In this document: positions 1 through 13,000 of the stretch, piece by piece
Layout: each line of letters starts with the position of its first letter
How positions within the stretch are numbered: position 1 is the stretch's first letter
From: Symsagittifera roscoffensis
Lineage: Eukaryota; Xenacoelomorpha; Acoela; Convolutidae
DNA: 64,000 nucleotides
NCBI RefSeq assembly: GCF_963678635.1
Contig: NC_087066.1
Coordinates: 31,749,301-31,813,300 of the forward strand
Reading direction: 5' to 3'
Program-made: the position numbers and the translations under genes
Notes under the pieces: generated by a model
What the model was told of the DNA's origin: nothing
Database searches by the model: none
What the model saw: the letters and a program-made list of their open reading frames with translations, nothing else

Positions 1-756
1 TGAAAATCAGGCAAAAAAATTAAATGCAGCTAGTTGTGCCGCATCTACCGTTGGTTACACTTCACTTTTTTAACGCTCCAAAACACATTTCGAAAAACAA
101 AGCCCTACAAATTGATTCTTTTGAAAAAAAAAACACCCAATAAACCGTCTGAATATCAATGAATTGTCTAAGACTGCATTTGAAATACAATATCCGCCGT
201 TTGGCACTGACCATTTCAGAATTCGGTAAATTAGAATCAATTTCAGTCGCTATAATGTGCCAGTTTACCTTGGACGACTCCAGAAAATAAGATGAAAAGA
301 ACCATTTCTTCACCAACGTCTTTTACAGTTTATCAGCAATTTGTTCTCCTTTAACTGCAATTGTAATTGTTAACTCGGTTGCCTTTTATGCAAATTTCGA
401 ACTGAATTTATCCCCCTCAAATGCTCCCTCGAGAAGATTAAAAACACATCTTTCTTACAGATATTTTCGACTCACAATTTTACTTATTTCACTAACTTTC
501 ATCTAATGAAGATAGTTTTTAACATTTTATTTCAGTCTGACTTGATTTGTGAAGCCTAATTAATTTAACATTCAAGAAAAAGTGTATGCTTTACTTCCTC
601 AATTTTGCTGAAGATGTGCTTGAAATTGCTATATAGTTCATCAGATTCAATGATGGAATTCGATATTTAACTTTATAAGTTTTCGTCGTTACTATTGACC
701 TATTCATATTTCGAGAATTGAAATATCTGAAGAAACTTAATTCGAATTAAGCAATC
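1..756. other. Upstream flank of kinesin gene
   Basis: AT-rich sequence without a supportable coding region. The 5' UTR and promoter of the kinesin must lie here or further left, but I see no TATA box or initiator that I would defend. Confidence 0.5.
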
Positions 757-1048
757 ATGACGTCATTATCTCCCACAAGTCCCGGCAAGGGAAAACTACC
801 CACCACCTCTTCCGCCCTGACAGTCGCAGTTCGAGTCCGGCCCCTGAACTCGATCGAAACGGGAAAATCTTGCAGTGTGGTCGTGTCTGCTCTAACCAAC
901 AAGCAGGTCGCCCTGACGAACCCTAAAACTCTCACTCAGAAACAGTTTTTGTTTGATCACGTGTTCTCAGATTCCCTTCTTGTGGCCAAGGGAGGGGGCG
1001 AGGAGGTTACAGCGGGAGAAATGCAGCAGAATATCTACACCTCTATCG
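757..1048 (+). CDS. unc-104/KIF1: Kinesin exon 1: start of motor domain
   Basis: Starts at the first ATG of the open frame. The start of the motor core ([10 protein letters not shown]) appears by about residue 30 after a short Ser/Pro-rich leader. It ends at a GT donor (1049) in phase 1, and the split Gly codon is completed by exon 2. Codon use is clearly GC-richer than the flanks. Confidence 0.93.
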
Positions 1049-4000
1049 GTTAGTGTTAATTATGAATACTGTAGCTAGGTTCATTTGAATTAGTTTTTAA
1101 ATTTTAGAAAAAATGGTTCATTTTCAGGCAAGGATTGAAATTTAGCTGCCTTCAAGTGCATAGAAAGACTTCTTTTTAGGACACACCACCCTGTGGATAA
1201 TTCGTTGATGCAACTGCAGTTTTGATTAAGCTAAACATTTTAATTAGGTAATTATTGTTCCGGCCAATCTCGCAGACTTGTGAAAAAACAGGCCTGAATA
1301 ATTTTGCTTTTGAGACTGATTTTCAGGTTCGAATCAATATTTTCAAACTCTTAAAATTTACGACCATCTTTTAAGAATATCTCACAACATTATAAAGACT
1401 TTTTTATATACCCTATCACTATAAAAACAAAATTTTCTGAGCCGCCGGCAATTTTTTGAAAAAATAGATCAAAATGCCATTTTTGGGCGTTTTTTGGAAA
1501 TTTGTTCATCAAAAAATTGCGTTTTGTCGGTGCGCGCTTCATTTTCGACTCGCTTATTAAAATTTTGGTTTGCCTCCCGTCTTTGTTTGGCTCTCGGTTC
1601 GGTTTGGTTGCTGCAAAATCTTCAAAAACTCGGATTAACTCGACGCCTGACATTCATTTTCCCACAATGTTAGTTGGTTGCTGTGCGTCTTTTGTTTGTG
1701 GTTTGATGAAAAAATCTGAGCGAAACCTAGAACTTAGGCAAACTCGATAATCAGAGTAAAATATATTGGAAAACAAATTTCCATTTTTTTCAAATTTTTT
1801 GTGCAGATTATTTTCGAATTTTCAAGTTTTTTTTTTTAAATATGGCGCTGAGAAAGTTTGCTTTTTGAATTCAGCTTCAGTTCGGTTCGCTTATTATTCA
1901 GTCGGCCTGATCTCCTCTTTTCACTGGCCAGGTTCAAAACTTTTTGTGCTGCTGGTACTTTCATGATTTCTCTTGCTCCACCTTTAAGCATTATAACTCG
2001 AGCCATTTTGAAGTTTCATTTTTTATCAAGCATTGAAATTCAGTGATATGTCTCTCCGTTTTGACCAAATAAACTTAAGTATACACAGGCTCACCATTTT
2101 TACCGGGAAGACCTCGTAAACTTAATTTGTTCGACCTCAAAAAAGTCGATAAAATATTTAAGATAAAGTTTATTTGAAATTTTGCCTCCTGATAGACTCT
2201 TCTGGTTGACACGTGGAAAAATAAAAATAAATATAAATAGTTATCCGTCAGCTACAAAGTTGAAATTTCAGCACTTAATTTTTTTCCATTTTAGCTGTGT
2301 TCTTTTTTCATTGATGTTTTTTGCGGTATCGCTCATCTGGAAAACCTTCAATATAATGTTATTGCATACAGAAGCTTTCAAAAATCAAAGTATATTAATT
2401 TGCATTTTATCAGGATGTTTTTGCATATTTTGATAATTTTGAAGGTACCCGGGTAAAACTTGCTTCCCCTTTTTCCTTGGGGTGGGATGAATGAGACGGC
2501 TATTTTGAAGAAAGAAGAGAATGTTTAGCCAATTTTAAGTAGAGTCTTCATTTTTTATCTTTATTTCCCCTCAAAACCCTTTATTACCTGATGTCGTTTT
2601 TTTCATTGAATTGGATGAAAGAGCCAATTGATCTACAAAATTAGCAATTTGCTTCTATTTTTGAAAAACTGTTCTCTTTAATATTTGTACCAAACAAAAA
2701 AAGGAACTATAATGGAATGAGTGGGAGAACGTTAGATGTACCTGAGAAAATTTAGGCTCGTAGATAAGATCTCAGCTCTTCGCTTAGTATTTGTATCTTC
2801 TAATGTTTGGAAAATGAGCCCAATTATTAACAAGGATAGCCGGTTACTCTGCAAGTAGTACAGAACGTTCCAACCATAGTCTTGAAAAGTACAAAAAAAT
2901 GTTTTGTTTTAAACTTAGAGTCATTTTGTTCTGCGTGGTGTGATTAAAAAAAACAGAAATTAGACATAATCGACAGTCATAGTAAAATAGGCAAACTCTA
3001 AGTTAGATTAAGTTTTCACTGCTCAAATTAAGCATAAATTGGTTTTTCTCGACACCGAGAATTTTTTTTATTAAAATTTTTTAATGTCGTTCGAATCACG
3101 ACTAGAAAATCTTTAATAAGATAAATCACTCAACCCATTCCAATGATTATTAGTGGTTAAACCTGATTTTACATGAAAAAAAAATAAAAAAGGATAGCCG
3201 ACTACTGTAGAAATTTTTGTAGACAACTGACTAGAAAAACAAAAAAATCAAAAGAAAAATTAGAAAAATTACAAACTTTTTTTTTGGCATTTTTTTGCAG
3301 AAAAATTATGGATTTTTTTTCGATGTTTTTGTTCCCAGAATAGGGCTAAAAACTCAAAAACCGCATTTAATTTGCTTAAAACTAAGTTTTCAGGGCTTAA
3401 ATTAAGCATTATTGAGCTGTTGTAGGCCTGTTCGTTTGCTTTAATCGCTAAAAATTGAAAAAAAAATCAAAAGTTTGTACCAGTTTTTCTCGATACTGAG
3501 AAAGTTTTTGAAAATTTTTCACTGTCGTTCGAATTGCGACTGAAAAGGCTTCAGTTTGGTATATCAGTCGACCCATTGCGAGGATTATTTGTGGTACCTG
3601 ATTTTGCGTGGAAAAAAACTAAAACAACTGAATTCATAGTTCCTCCACCTTTTTTCAAATGTGCGGAACAATGCATTAATAAACACGTATCCAGCATGTT
3701 TCATTGAAAATGTGTATAAATAATGAATTTTTACATTACAATTTTTACCTGGAAATTTTATTTGGTTTTCTTATATTAATCTAATGTAATCAAACGTGAA
3801 TTGAACAAACGTGTGGAGAATTTTCGAGTTCACTAACGCAAACAAAAAGAAGTTTGCGGAGGTGGTTTCAAATTTCAGATCGAAAGGAACTTTTCATGAG
3901 AAGACCCTTTCCACACTTGGAAGCAAAAACACGTGGGAGCAAGAAAGGTAGGAGCAAAAAAACGTGGAAGCAAAATGAAAGTGGGAGTAAAAACGTGGTA

Positions 4001-7000
4001 TTTTTTTTGCTCCCGAGTTATTTTTGTTTCAACGTTTTTTTTGCTCCAGCCTTTTTTTTGCTCTCACGTTTTTTTGTTCCCACGTTTTTTGTTTGCTCAA
4101 AGTTAAAAAAAATTTTTTTTGCTCGGGAACAAACGTGGTATCCAAAAACTGAGCCTAGACTTGGTCTATGTTGAGGCTACATTAGCCGTGACTTTTGAAA
4201 CGAATTTTTCGCCCCACGAAATTTTTTTTTCATTTAGGTCAACCAATGTTGTACCATGCTTTGAGTGGCTACAACGTCTGCATTCTGGCATATGGGCAAA
4301 CTTCATCTGGAAAGAGTTTCACTATGATGGGTGGGAGGGAGTTCGAATCCAGGGGAATCATCCCGCGACTCACTGAAGATCTGTTCACTCGGCTACACGA
4401 GTCATGTTCAGAGGCCGAGAAGAGAGAGGGCGGACAGTCGTCGGATAAAACTTCGGTGGAAGTGAGCTATTTGGAGATTTACAATGAGAAAGTGCGAGAT
4501 TTGCTCAATCCGAACAACAAAAACTACCTGAAAGTAAGTGCTTTTTACTTACTGCTATTATTAGAACTGTTCGAACTGATTGAAATACTGTCCAAACTTA
4601 ACCCATAAATTCCATCTAAAAACTCACTGAAAATTAAGATTGCTTTGCGCCTAGTGTTTCAGAACCTCTTGAATTGAATCTTTGCTGTATTTTATTCAAA
4701 CTTTAATAGGGTTACTTATATTAGTCAGTACAAGTTTTAGCAATGTAAATTAAAGGGTGAAAACTGAGTTGGAAACTACGGCTTTGTTTGATGTCAGGTG
4801 AGGGAGCACCCGGTGTATGGCCCTTATGTGGAAGATCTGAGTAAGCTGGTGGTGACGTCACACGAGGGAGTGGAGAAGCTCATAGACGACGGAAACAAAG
4901 TCAGTTCAATATTGGTATCAGTGTAGTAGCTCAGACTGTTCTTTTTTCATTTTGCATTCTTTTGTGTTGAACAGTTTTGTCTTTTTTGTCTTTTTTCCAA
5001 TAAAAAAATTCAGGTGAAGACCAAAAATTACAATGCACTGTGTAATGTGATGAGTTAATATGTCAGGGGCACTATACAGGCAGATGCTGCCAATCTTGCA
5101 GCCATCAATGCTAATTCCAGCTACAATGAGCAAGTAATTTTTGAAAAACTATCGTGGATACATTAATTTGGGCAAAAGATAGAAATTTGAAGTAAAATCT
5201 GTGCGGAAAAGTCAACCAAATTTGTTAAGCCTGATAATTAAATGATTGAATCGTTCTTTATGATGTTTGTAACGCATGCTTAAGCTTGAGTAAGGATGAT
5301 TACCTAAAAACGAAATCATCGGTTAAACTATGAGTTTTAGGCGAGAACAGTTGCATCTACAAATATGAACGAAGTGAGCAGTCGAAGCCACGCTATATTC
5401 AACATACTCCTCAGCCAATCAAGAGGCGGTGTCGAGACTCAGAGTAAAATCTCACTGGTCGACCTGGCCGGCAGCGAAAGGGCCAATGTGTCCAGTCACA
5501 AGGAGAGATTGAAAGAGGGTTCCAATATTAACAAGTCACTCACTACTCTGGGCAAGATCATTTCGGGCCTAGCTGATAGCACAAGTAAATCAAAAGCGGG
5601 CTCCCGGAACAGCAAAGTAACGGCTGATTTCATCCCATACAGGTTAGAAGTTGTGAAAGTTTTATTATGATTACTCGGAAAATTAACGCTTCTTTCTATA
5701 ATTCCATGTATTAAAAAACAATATAACATTTTAATCAGGGCAAATTGCAACAACGAGGAAATCAGATTTTTTTGACCAACGCAAACCCATTTTTGTGAAT
5801 TTTGTTTAGTTTAGAGAAAGGTGTCTTGAATCAGAGATCTGGAGTTAACTACTGGGCTCTTTTCCTTTTCCAGCCACCAAAGTGCGTTTTTCTCACATTT
5901 CTTGATTGCTGCAAAAATTGTCATGCGGACTAATAGGCCATGGCACGCAGTTTTGGTCTTGATACTTAAGCTTGTAAAACATACCCTCGTTTCAACATAC
6001 AATTGATGCTTATGTGAGGAGCAATGGCGGTTAAAGAGCCACTATATGTTTAGGGAATCGGTGCTGACTTGGCTGCTGAAGGAGAACCTCGGAGGGAACT
6101 CGCGGACGACGATGGTGGCTGCAGTGAGTCCTGCTAGTGCCAACTACGAGGAGACCCTCTCCACCCTCCGATACGCCGAGAGAGCCAAGTCCATCGTGTG
6201 TGAGGCGAGGATCAACGAGGACCCCAACAAGAAACTGATTCGTGAGTTGAAAGAGGAGATACACAGACTGCAGTCGGTCATTGCGTCATCGCAGACGTCG
6301 GTTTCATCACCGAGACATGGTGAGACTTATTACGTTGCACGCAAGGAAGTTCTCACAAACGGTTGATAACATAACTTAGCATAGTGGTAAGGCGTTCACT
6401 TCGTGATCGGCAGATTGTGCAATCGATCCCCTGCCATGGCATTGACAGTGTGTGAGGACGAGATTTCACTTGACCTCTAGCTTTATGTCACCCCTGCCTG
6501 ATCGATTACGGCTGCAATAGTGGTACCATGTGACAGTTCTAGACGCAAAAAAAAACGTCATTGAGTCGCTAAAAAATAGGTTCGCTCTAAAAAAAAACAA
6601 CTCAGTCTGGAATGTGGGGAAGTAAGAGAAACGGACTATGCTTAGACAGGTTGGATAGTCTTTCATAGATCTTCTGCGAATCGTAGAAACCACAATCTCA
6701 CAATCTTACTGATTTTTTTTTCAAATTTGGATAAATTTCAGTTTAATTTTTCTGATCAATAACAAGATTTCAAAAAACGACATGGTTCATGTTTTATATT
6801 TATTAATATTATGATTATGATTATTATGATTGTTATTATTAGTATTTATAATATTATTTAGAAAACACTTGAATCACATGATTGTTTTCCTGTTTTGAAG
6901 AGTTTTGAAGAATGTTGTTTAGGAAGCGCCATGAGTGACTCACTTGTACTTGAGAAGCTGTCCTGCTCAGAGAAACTACTGAAAGAAGTAGATCGGAGCT

Positions 7001-10000
7001 ACGAAGACAAAATCAGACGCACTGCCGAACTGGAGGAGAGTCGTTCACTCTTCCTGCAGCAGATAGGATTGGCCAGCGACAGTCATCCGACAAACAGCAA
7101 CAACAGCAACTGTCGTCAGCCAATCATAGTGAACCTGCACGAGGATGAGCAGATGAGTGAGCGACTGGTGTACTGTTTCCAGACTGGAGTCACAGTTGTG
7201 GGCAGTTCACAGGGTAGCAACATACAGTTACACGGTGAGCCTAACTGTTCTTTTAATTAAAAAAAGTACTTTTTTTTTTCAGCTTCATTCGCAATTGCAA
7301 TTGCAAATAAAGCTGGAGAAAACGTAACTTTTTTTTGGAAAATTAAAACTAGAGTGTTTTTGTTTTTTAAAATAACAAAACAAATCGCAAGTGTCTGTAA
7401 CATGTTAAGCTTATAGACGGTTGAGATTTGTTTTATTGTTTTATCGAGACTAAAAGTACTTCATTTTTGACATTTCAGAACACCTTTTAATCTTTCGGCT
7501 GAAACTTTCAATATCTTGATTTTTTCTTTGACAAAACAACCATTAAAATTTGGCGTTTAAAAGAAAACAACCATTTGATATCATAAGTGTTTCTATGCTT
7601 TTTTACCCAAAGTTATGCGGGTTTTTATGAAAATTTGATTCTAACACCTAGATCGAGTAAATTATCAAATTGTTGAATTTGATTTCAGGTCTCGAAAACC
7701 AACATTGCAAATTTACATTCGAACAAATGAAAGTAATCTTCACTGCAATCGGGTCAAACTGTTTCGTCAACGGGTCTAAAATTGGATCTGACCTCGAAAT
7801 AAAACACGACGATCGACTCGTTATTGGACTCAAGTACGTGTTCAAGTTTCAATTTCCGAATCTGAACAGCGCCCAAATAACGCAAGAGGGCGCCAAAGAG
7901 CGCATAACATGGCAAACTGTGAAACAAGAATTAAAAGACGTCAGTGGAATTAACCTAAAACGAAACTTCGAACGGGCTCAAAGCACAGATCGCGAAGAGG
8001 TTAAAAACTTGCTGGTGAAGTACAAAGAAAAAATTGGTGAACTTGAAAATGAGCGAAATTCTCTCAAGAATGAGAAAGAAGAGCTGATGAAAAAGTACGA
8101 GTCGCAAGTAAATTATCAGAAAACAATGGAAAGTATGTACAAAAAGGAAATTGATTCGAAAGAAGAAAGATATAAAGACGAGATTAGGCAATATGAAGAC
8201 GCATTGATGGAACTTCAAACGCAACTTAATGAACTTGATGATGATTCAAGGTCAAGTTTATCCATCAGTCTTTCGAACCAAGATGAATCCGAAAATTCTA
8301 GAATTACTGAAGAAAACATGCAGATGATGGTTGATGCCTTTCATCAATGGAAAAATTACCAAATAAGGAAGTTGAGAGACACTTTGAGGGAGTTTGAAAG
8401 CTTAGTTGGAGAAGCAAATCGAATTAGCCGAGAGTGCGACAAGCAGATGGAATTTAAGCTAAAAGTGACGTCGGATTCCTTGTATACTTCGGTACCAAGT
8501 GAAGCTCAATCAGGTTTGTGATACCCTAGATTGCTATGTTAATTGATACTTTAAAATGATTTAGAGTTTAACTACAATGGGTTTTTCAAATGTTAGCTGA
8601 AAACATCTTATTTTCGTTTTAGAATGTTTGACATTTGGTCACAAGTGTCCCTTAATTAAAGTGACAGACAAACAAAGTGGGCTCTTCTTTTACTGGACTC
8701 TGGAAAACTTCAAAGCCAAACTGGATCTCATGAAACAAAGCCAGCTATCGCCTGAAAATAAACTTAAATCTGGAGCCGACGTCGCGGAACCCGTTGAATC
8801 AGATCCAATGACTGAAGATTCTGGGAACTGCGGTAGTGTTCTTGGGGTTCTGGATGCCAATGATCTTCAGAGGGTTCCAAACGGACATCCGAAGAAGGAC
8901 AAGGGTTCCTGTCACGACATGTCGGGTGGTGCCTCGCCGAAGCAGGATCCGTTCTACGGGAGGGCGCCGTGGTTTCACCAGATTGGGAAAGCCCTCACTT
9001 ACATATCAAATGTACTGGAGGAGATCCCTTTTGTGGTGAAAGTGCCAATTGTAAATGAGAGCGCAGAAATACAAGGTTCGCACTTCGAAAAATGATGTCT
9101 AAATTTAAAGTCTTGTTAGGAGTTTGGTTGGTCAAAATGTCATTATCGTTCTTGAATTTCAAATTATTCAAGTTTTGCAGAGTTGCCTGCATTTATCAGT
9201 CTAAATTTCCTAAAACATGGTAGAGAAATTTTAGCGTATAGTTTTGATCGAAATCGTTTAAACTTTCCAGTTTGTCATTTGCAAAATACACGATGATTTT
9301 AGGTTACATTCGAGTTGCAACGCAAAATGTGCCAAATATGGACTGCTCACCTCAAAAATTCTCCAATCAAAATGATGAAAGCATCACATTCAGAATCACA
9401 CTTCTGGAAGCTATGGACATCTCGGCAAAATTCACCGACATTTTCTGCCAGTTTTCTGTTCCTGGGCTTCCTGAAAAATTATACTCGACAGATCCGATTA
9501 AAAACGAACCCATGAACGGAAACGGACCGCCACTCGGATTTTTCCATGTCGAAAATATCTCCATTCCTGACACCAGTGAAAACCGAGAACTTCTGACAAA
9601 ACGCCCGGTTATTTTTGAAGTTTTTGGTCACTTCAATGAACATCCGATACATAAACAGAATTTGGGACGCCGCCAAAGATTACTCAGTATTGTCAGTCCG
9701 AGCTTTGTGTGCAAAAATGGAGTCTTAAAGCGTCAGAAATCGTATTTGTCCAACAGAGGGGGTGTTTTTGAGGGGGAAATTTTGGTTCTGACTGAGATTT
9801 TGGAGTTGAACTACAGCGGCTACTTCAGTTCTGTAGTTTTGGAGAAACGAAAAAACTGCCCGGACTCTTTCCAGTTGCATCAAGGTATTTCCCACTTAAA
9901 CCTTACGTCTATGTATATTTATTACACCTCAGCAAAATCTGGAATTCAAATAACCGTAGAGAAAAAAAACTGCATAAGTGCAATGCACATGTTCATTGTT

Positions 10001-13000
10001 CAGACCATTTAAAAAATGGGGAGACTCTTAGTATTCGAGTGTGTTTTAGTTTTCTCTTTTTGTTTTTCACGCAAAATCAAATACAACAAATAATAATTGG
10101 AATGGGTCGAGTGATATATCATATTAAAGCTCTTTCAGTTGTGTGGAACCAGTTCAAAACAAGTATTTGTTTTATCCTATTATATTCTTGATAAAATATC
10201 CCTTGGTAAAATACTTAGAACTAACCACTCATGATCCATAACTATCATTTACATTATTTTGCAAGGCTGAAACTTTTTTATTTATAGTTTCAGCCAGAAC
10301 AGAATAAATTTAATTTTGCATACAGTTGCTCTTCTCCAGAACAGTTCCTCATATCTAGCTTCGCAAATACCTGTATACAATAGATCTATTGAGACTAGGA
10401 GATATAAGAGTAAGATTAAGATTGGTATTAAACCAAGAAGTTGCACGAATCTATCCGACCGAAAACAAGATAGCGTGACGAACAGACGGTGTACCCTATC
10501 TGAAGTTACTTTATGAGTGAGCCACCACGGATATAAACTCACGTGGTTCGAAAAAAAAGCTCATAAAAATTGAATTTTGGAAATTTTATAAATTATTTTC
10601 AACAATTTTTTTTTCATTTTCCTAGCTTTTTTTCTACAATATTTGTTTTCCAATTGACTGATTTTACTATGACTGTCCAATTTACCTTATTTCTGTTTTT
10701 TCGTTCATTTCTTTTCATCACACCACGCAGAAATTACGACATTAATTTGAAAAAGTTTTTTTTTGAGTGTTTTCAAGGCTACGGTCGTAACATTCTGTGC
10801 TACTTGCACAATAACCGGCTATCCTTGTTCTTGTTTGAGAATGACCGAGAAAGATCGACAGTTCATACAGTTTGAAAATTGAAGCTCTTCTTAATCTGGT
10901 TTTCAAAAAATTTGAATGCTTCTGTAGACACAATAATCCCACACAAACTAATACTCACACCGGGTTGAAGTCTCACCGTTAATTATCGCTTTTTCTGTAG
11001 TATCCCAGTGATCGCTATTTTCCAGCGCTGATTCATGTATAATTCAAAGTTTGTTGCATAGATAAACCTGCGATTTTTCAGAGCTATTACAGGTCTATAA
11101 GAGAGCTATTACAGGTCTATTCAGAGCTATTACAGAGCTATACAGGTCTTTAACTCTCAAGGTTTGGGGGATCGAACCCCTGTTAGAGCTCTATTTGTTT
11201 TCATTTTGATAGGTTTTTATCGCTGTTTAATCGCTGAAAATAAGCCAAATTGACGATATTTATCGATAAACTTTGCTATTGTGGCAATGGACATCGATAA
11301 TTCACCGATGACGATCGCTGTTTTTTTTTCACTTTTTTATCGCTAATTTTCAATGTGAGCTCAACCCGGGATTCTCATTCTTTTTCTTCTTCTGCATATT
11401 TTGCTTTTTTTGCTTAAAAAAATCCGATATTGTGTCGGAAGATTCCAAAAAGTAAAGTGAGATTATGTTAACTTTTGATAAGTTAATGAAATCTTTTCTT
11501 TAGGGATGCAGCGGAGGATCAGACTGCGCATAGTGCATCCGAATGAGAAAATGGTGGCAATAGGCCAAGTGGTCAGCATCTCAGTCGGCAACATTTCTTC
11601 ACACCTCCAGCAGAACAACAGCAGCGGCAGAGGGACTACTTCAACAGCGGATGATTCCAGCAGCGAGGAAGAGAAAGAGGTGGCAGGTGTCAATAATAGC
11701 GTGGACTTGATTATTATCAAACAGAAATACACTCAAGTTAGTTTAGTTTAATTTACTAATGAACATTACCAGAAGGTTTGATAGCTAATTGGTTCCGTTT
11801 TTCCGTACCTTTGGCGCTCGGGTTACAAATGCCCAAATTTCGTCCGACTTCAAATAAACTTTTTTATGGCATTTCGCTTTTTTATAAAGCCAGCTAAAAA
11901 TAATTTTGCGGATTTGAAAGTTTGAAGCAATTTCAAACCATTTTCTTGCAGAAAATAGGTATAATTTATAAAATACAATTGAAAGCTTTTAAATAATGGC
12001 ACAACTAAATCAGTTCTTTCTTTCAGGTTTATAAAAAAAACAAGTTTGAGAAGTCATAGTTTGGGTCCTGGACTTGGGTTATTGTTTTATGACTAGACTA
12101 GTAATAAGACCAAACTTCAGTACTTTTACATCACCATTGTCAAAAATGGATATTTCCAAATCGCGCGATCAACATTTAGTTCTTCGAACTATGTACATCA
12201 AAGAGATGTGTATTAGAAAAGAGATGTGTAAAGAGTTGAAAATACTGGTATCGTTCGATATGTCACGCGATAGTTCTAGCTCACTATAAACGAGTAGCAA
12301 AAACAGAGTTTATTTTAATTTCAGAACTACATTTTTCTAACGAATCGATATGTCGAAAATTTGATTTTTTTTCATGAGAAATTTACAATTTTTATTTCCA
12401 ACACCTGATTTTGCTGAGCAAAAAGAAGTAAAAACCAAAGCAAATCCGAAAACAAATTTCTTCCCCACTTTCAAAGTGGGGAACAAAAACTCAGCATGAT
12501 GCGGAGTAGTGTTTATTGATAGAAGCTTACAATAAATCAAATAAACAGTAATTAACTTTTCGAACTGATCAAGCAACAGAAAGTTAAAAACAAATACTCA
12601 ACAGGCAAAACTGAACCAAAAACTTCGCCGACTAGCGCGACATAGTAAGAAGTGTCCGTGACAGGCAAAAAACTTCGGCAGTCGGCGCTAAGTAAGCAAA
12701 AGTGTCAGAGACCTGCGCGTGTTTCACGACCGTAGCATTTTGTGTTCTCTGCTTACTTTAAGTTTTACATATTATTTTTGAAATACAACTAAGCAATAAA
12801 AGTTTCAATGAAACAAAACTTTGCATCTTTTGATAGTTTGTTTTGTTCTGACCATTGACCATTGGTTTTTTGTTTCTTTTGTTTTTTTTTTTCAAAAAAA
12901 ATCAGGTACATCAAACAATTATTGGAATAGCTACAATGATGTATCATAATAACGCTTTTTTAGCTGTTATTTGAACGAATTTGAAAAATGTTTGCAAAAA

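Noticed and set aside
1390-2433. Several 60-90 codon frames in kinesin intron 1
   Set aside because: Phe/Leu/Ser-rich translations of T-rich intron sequence, no motif, and the exon 1 to exon 2 join is in phase without them.
11150-11200. B-box-like GGGGTTCGATCCCC on the - strand
   Set aside because: No A box at the right distance and no tRNA-like folding partner, so not called as a SINE or tRNA.
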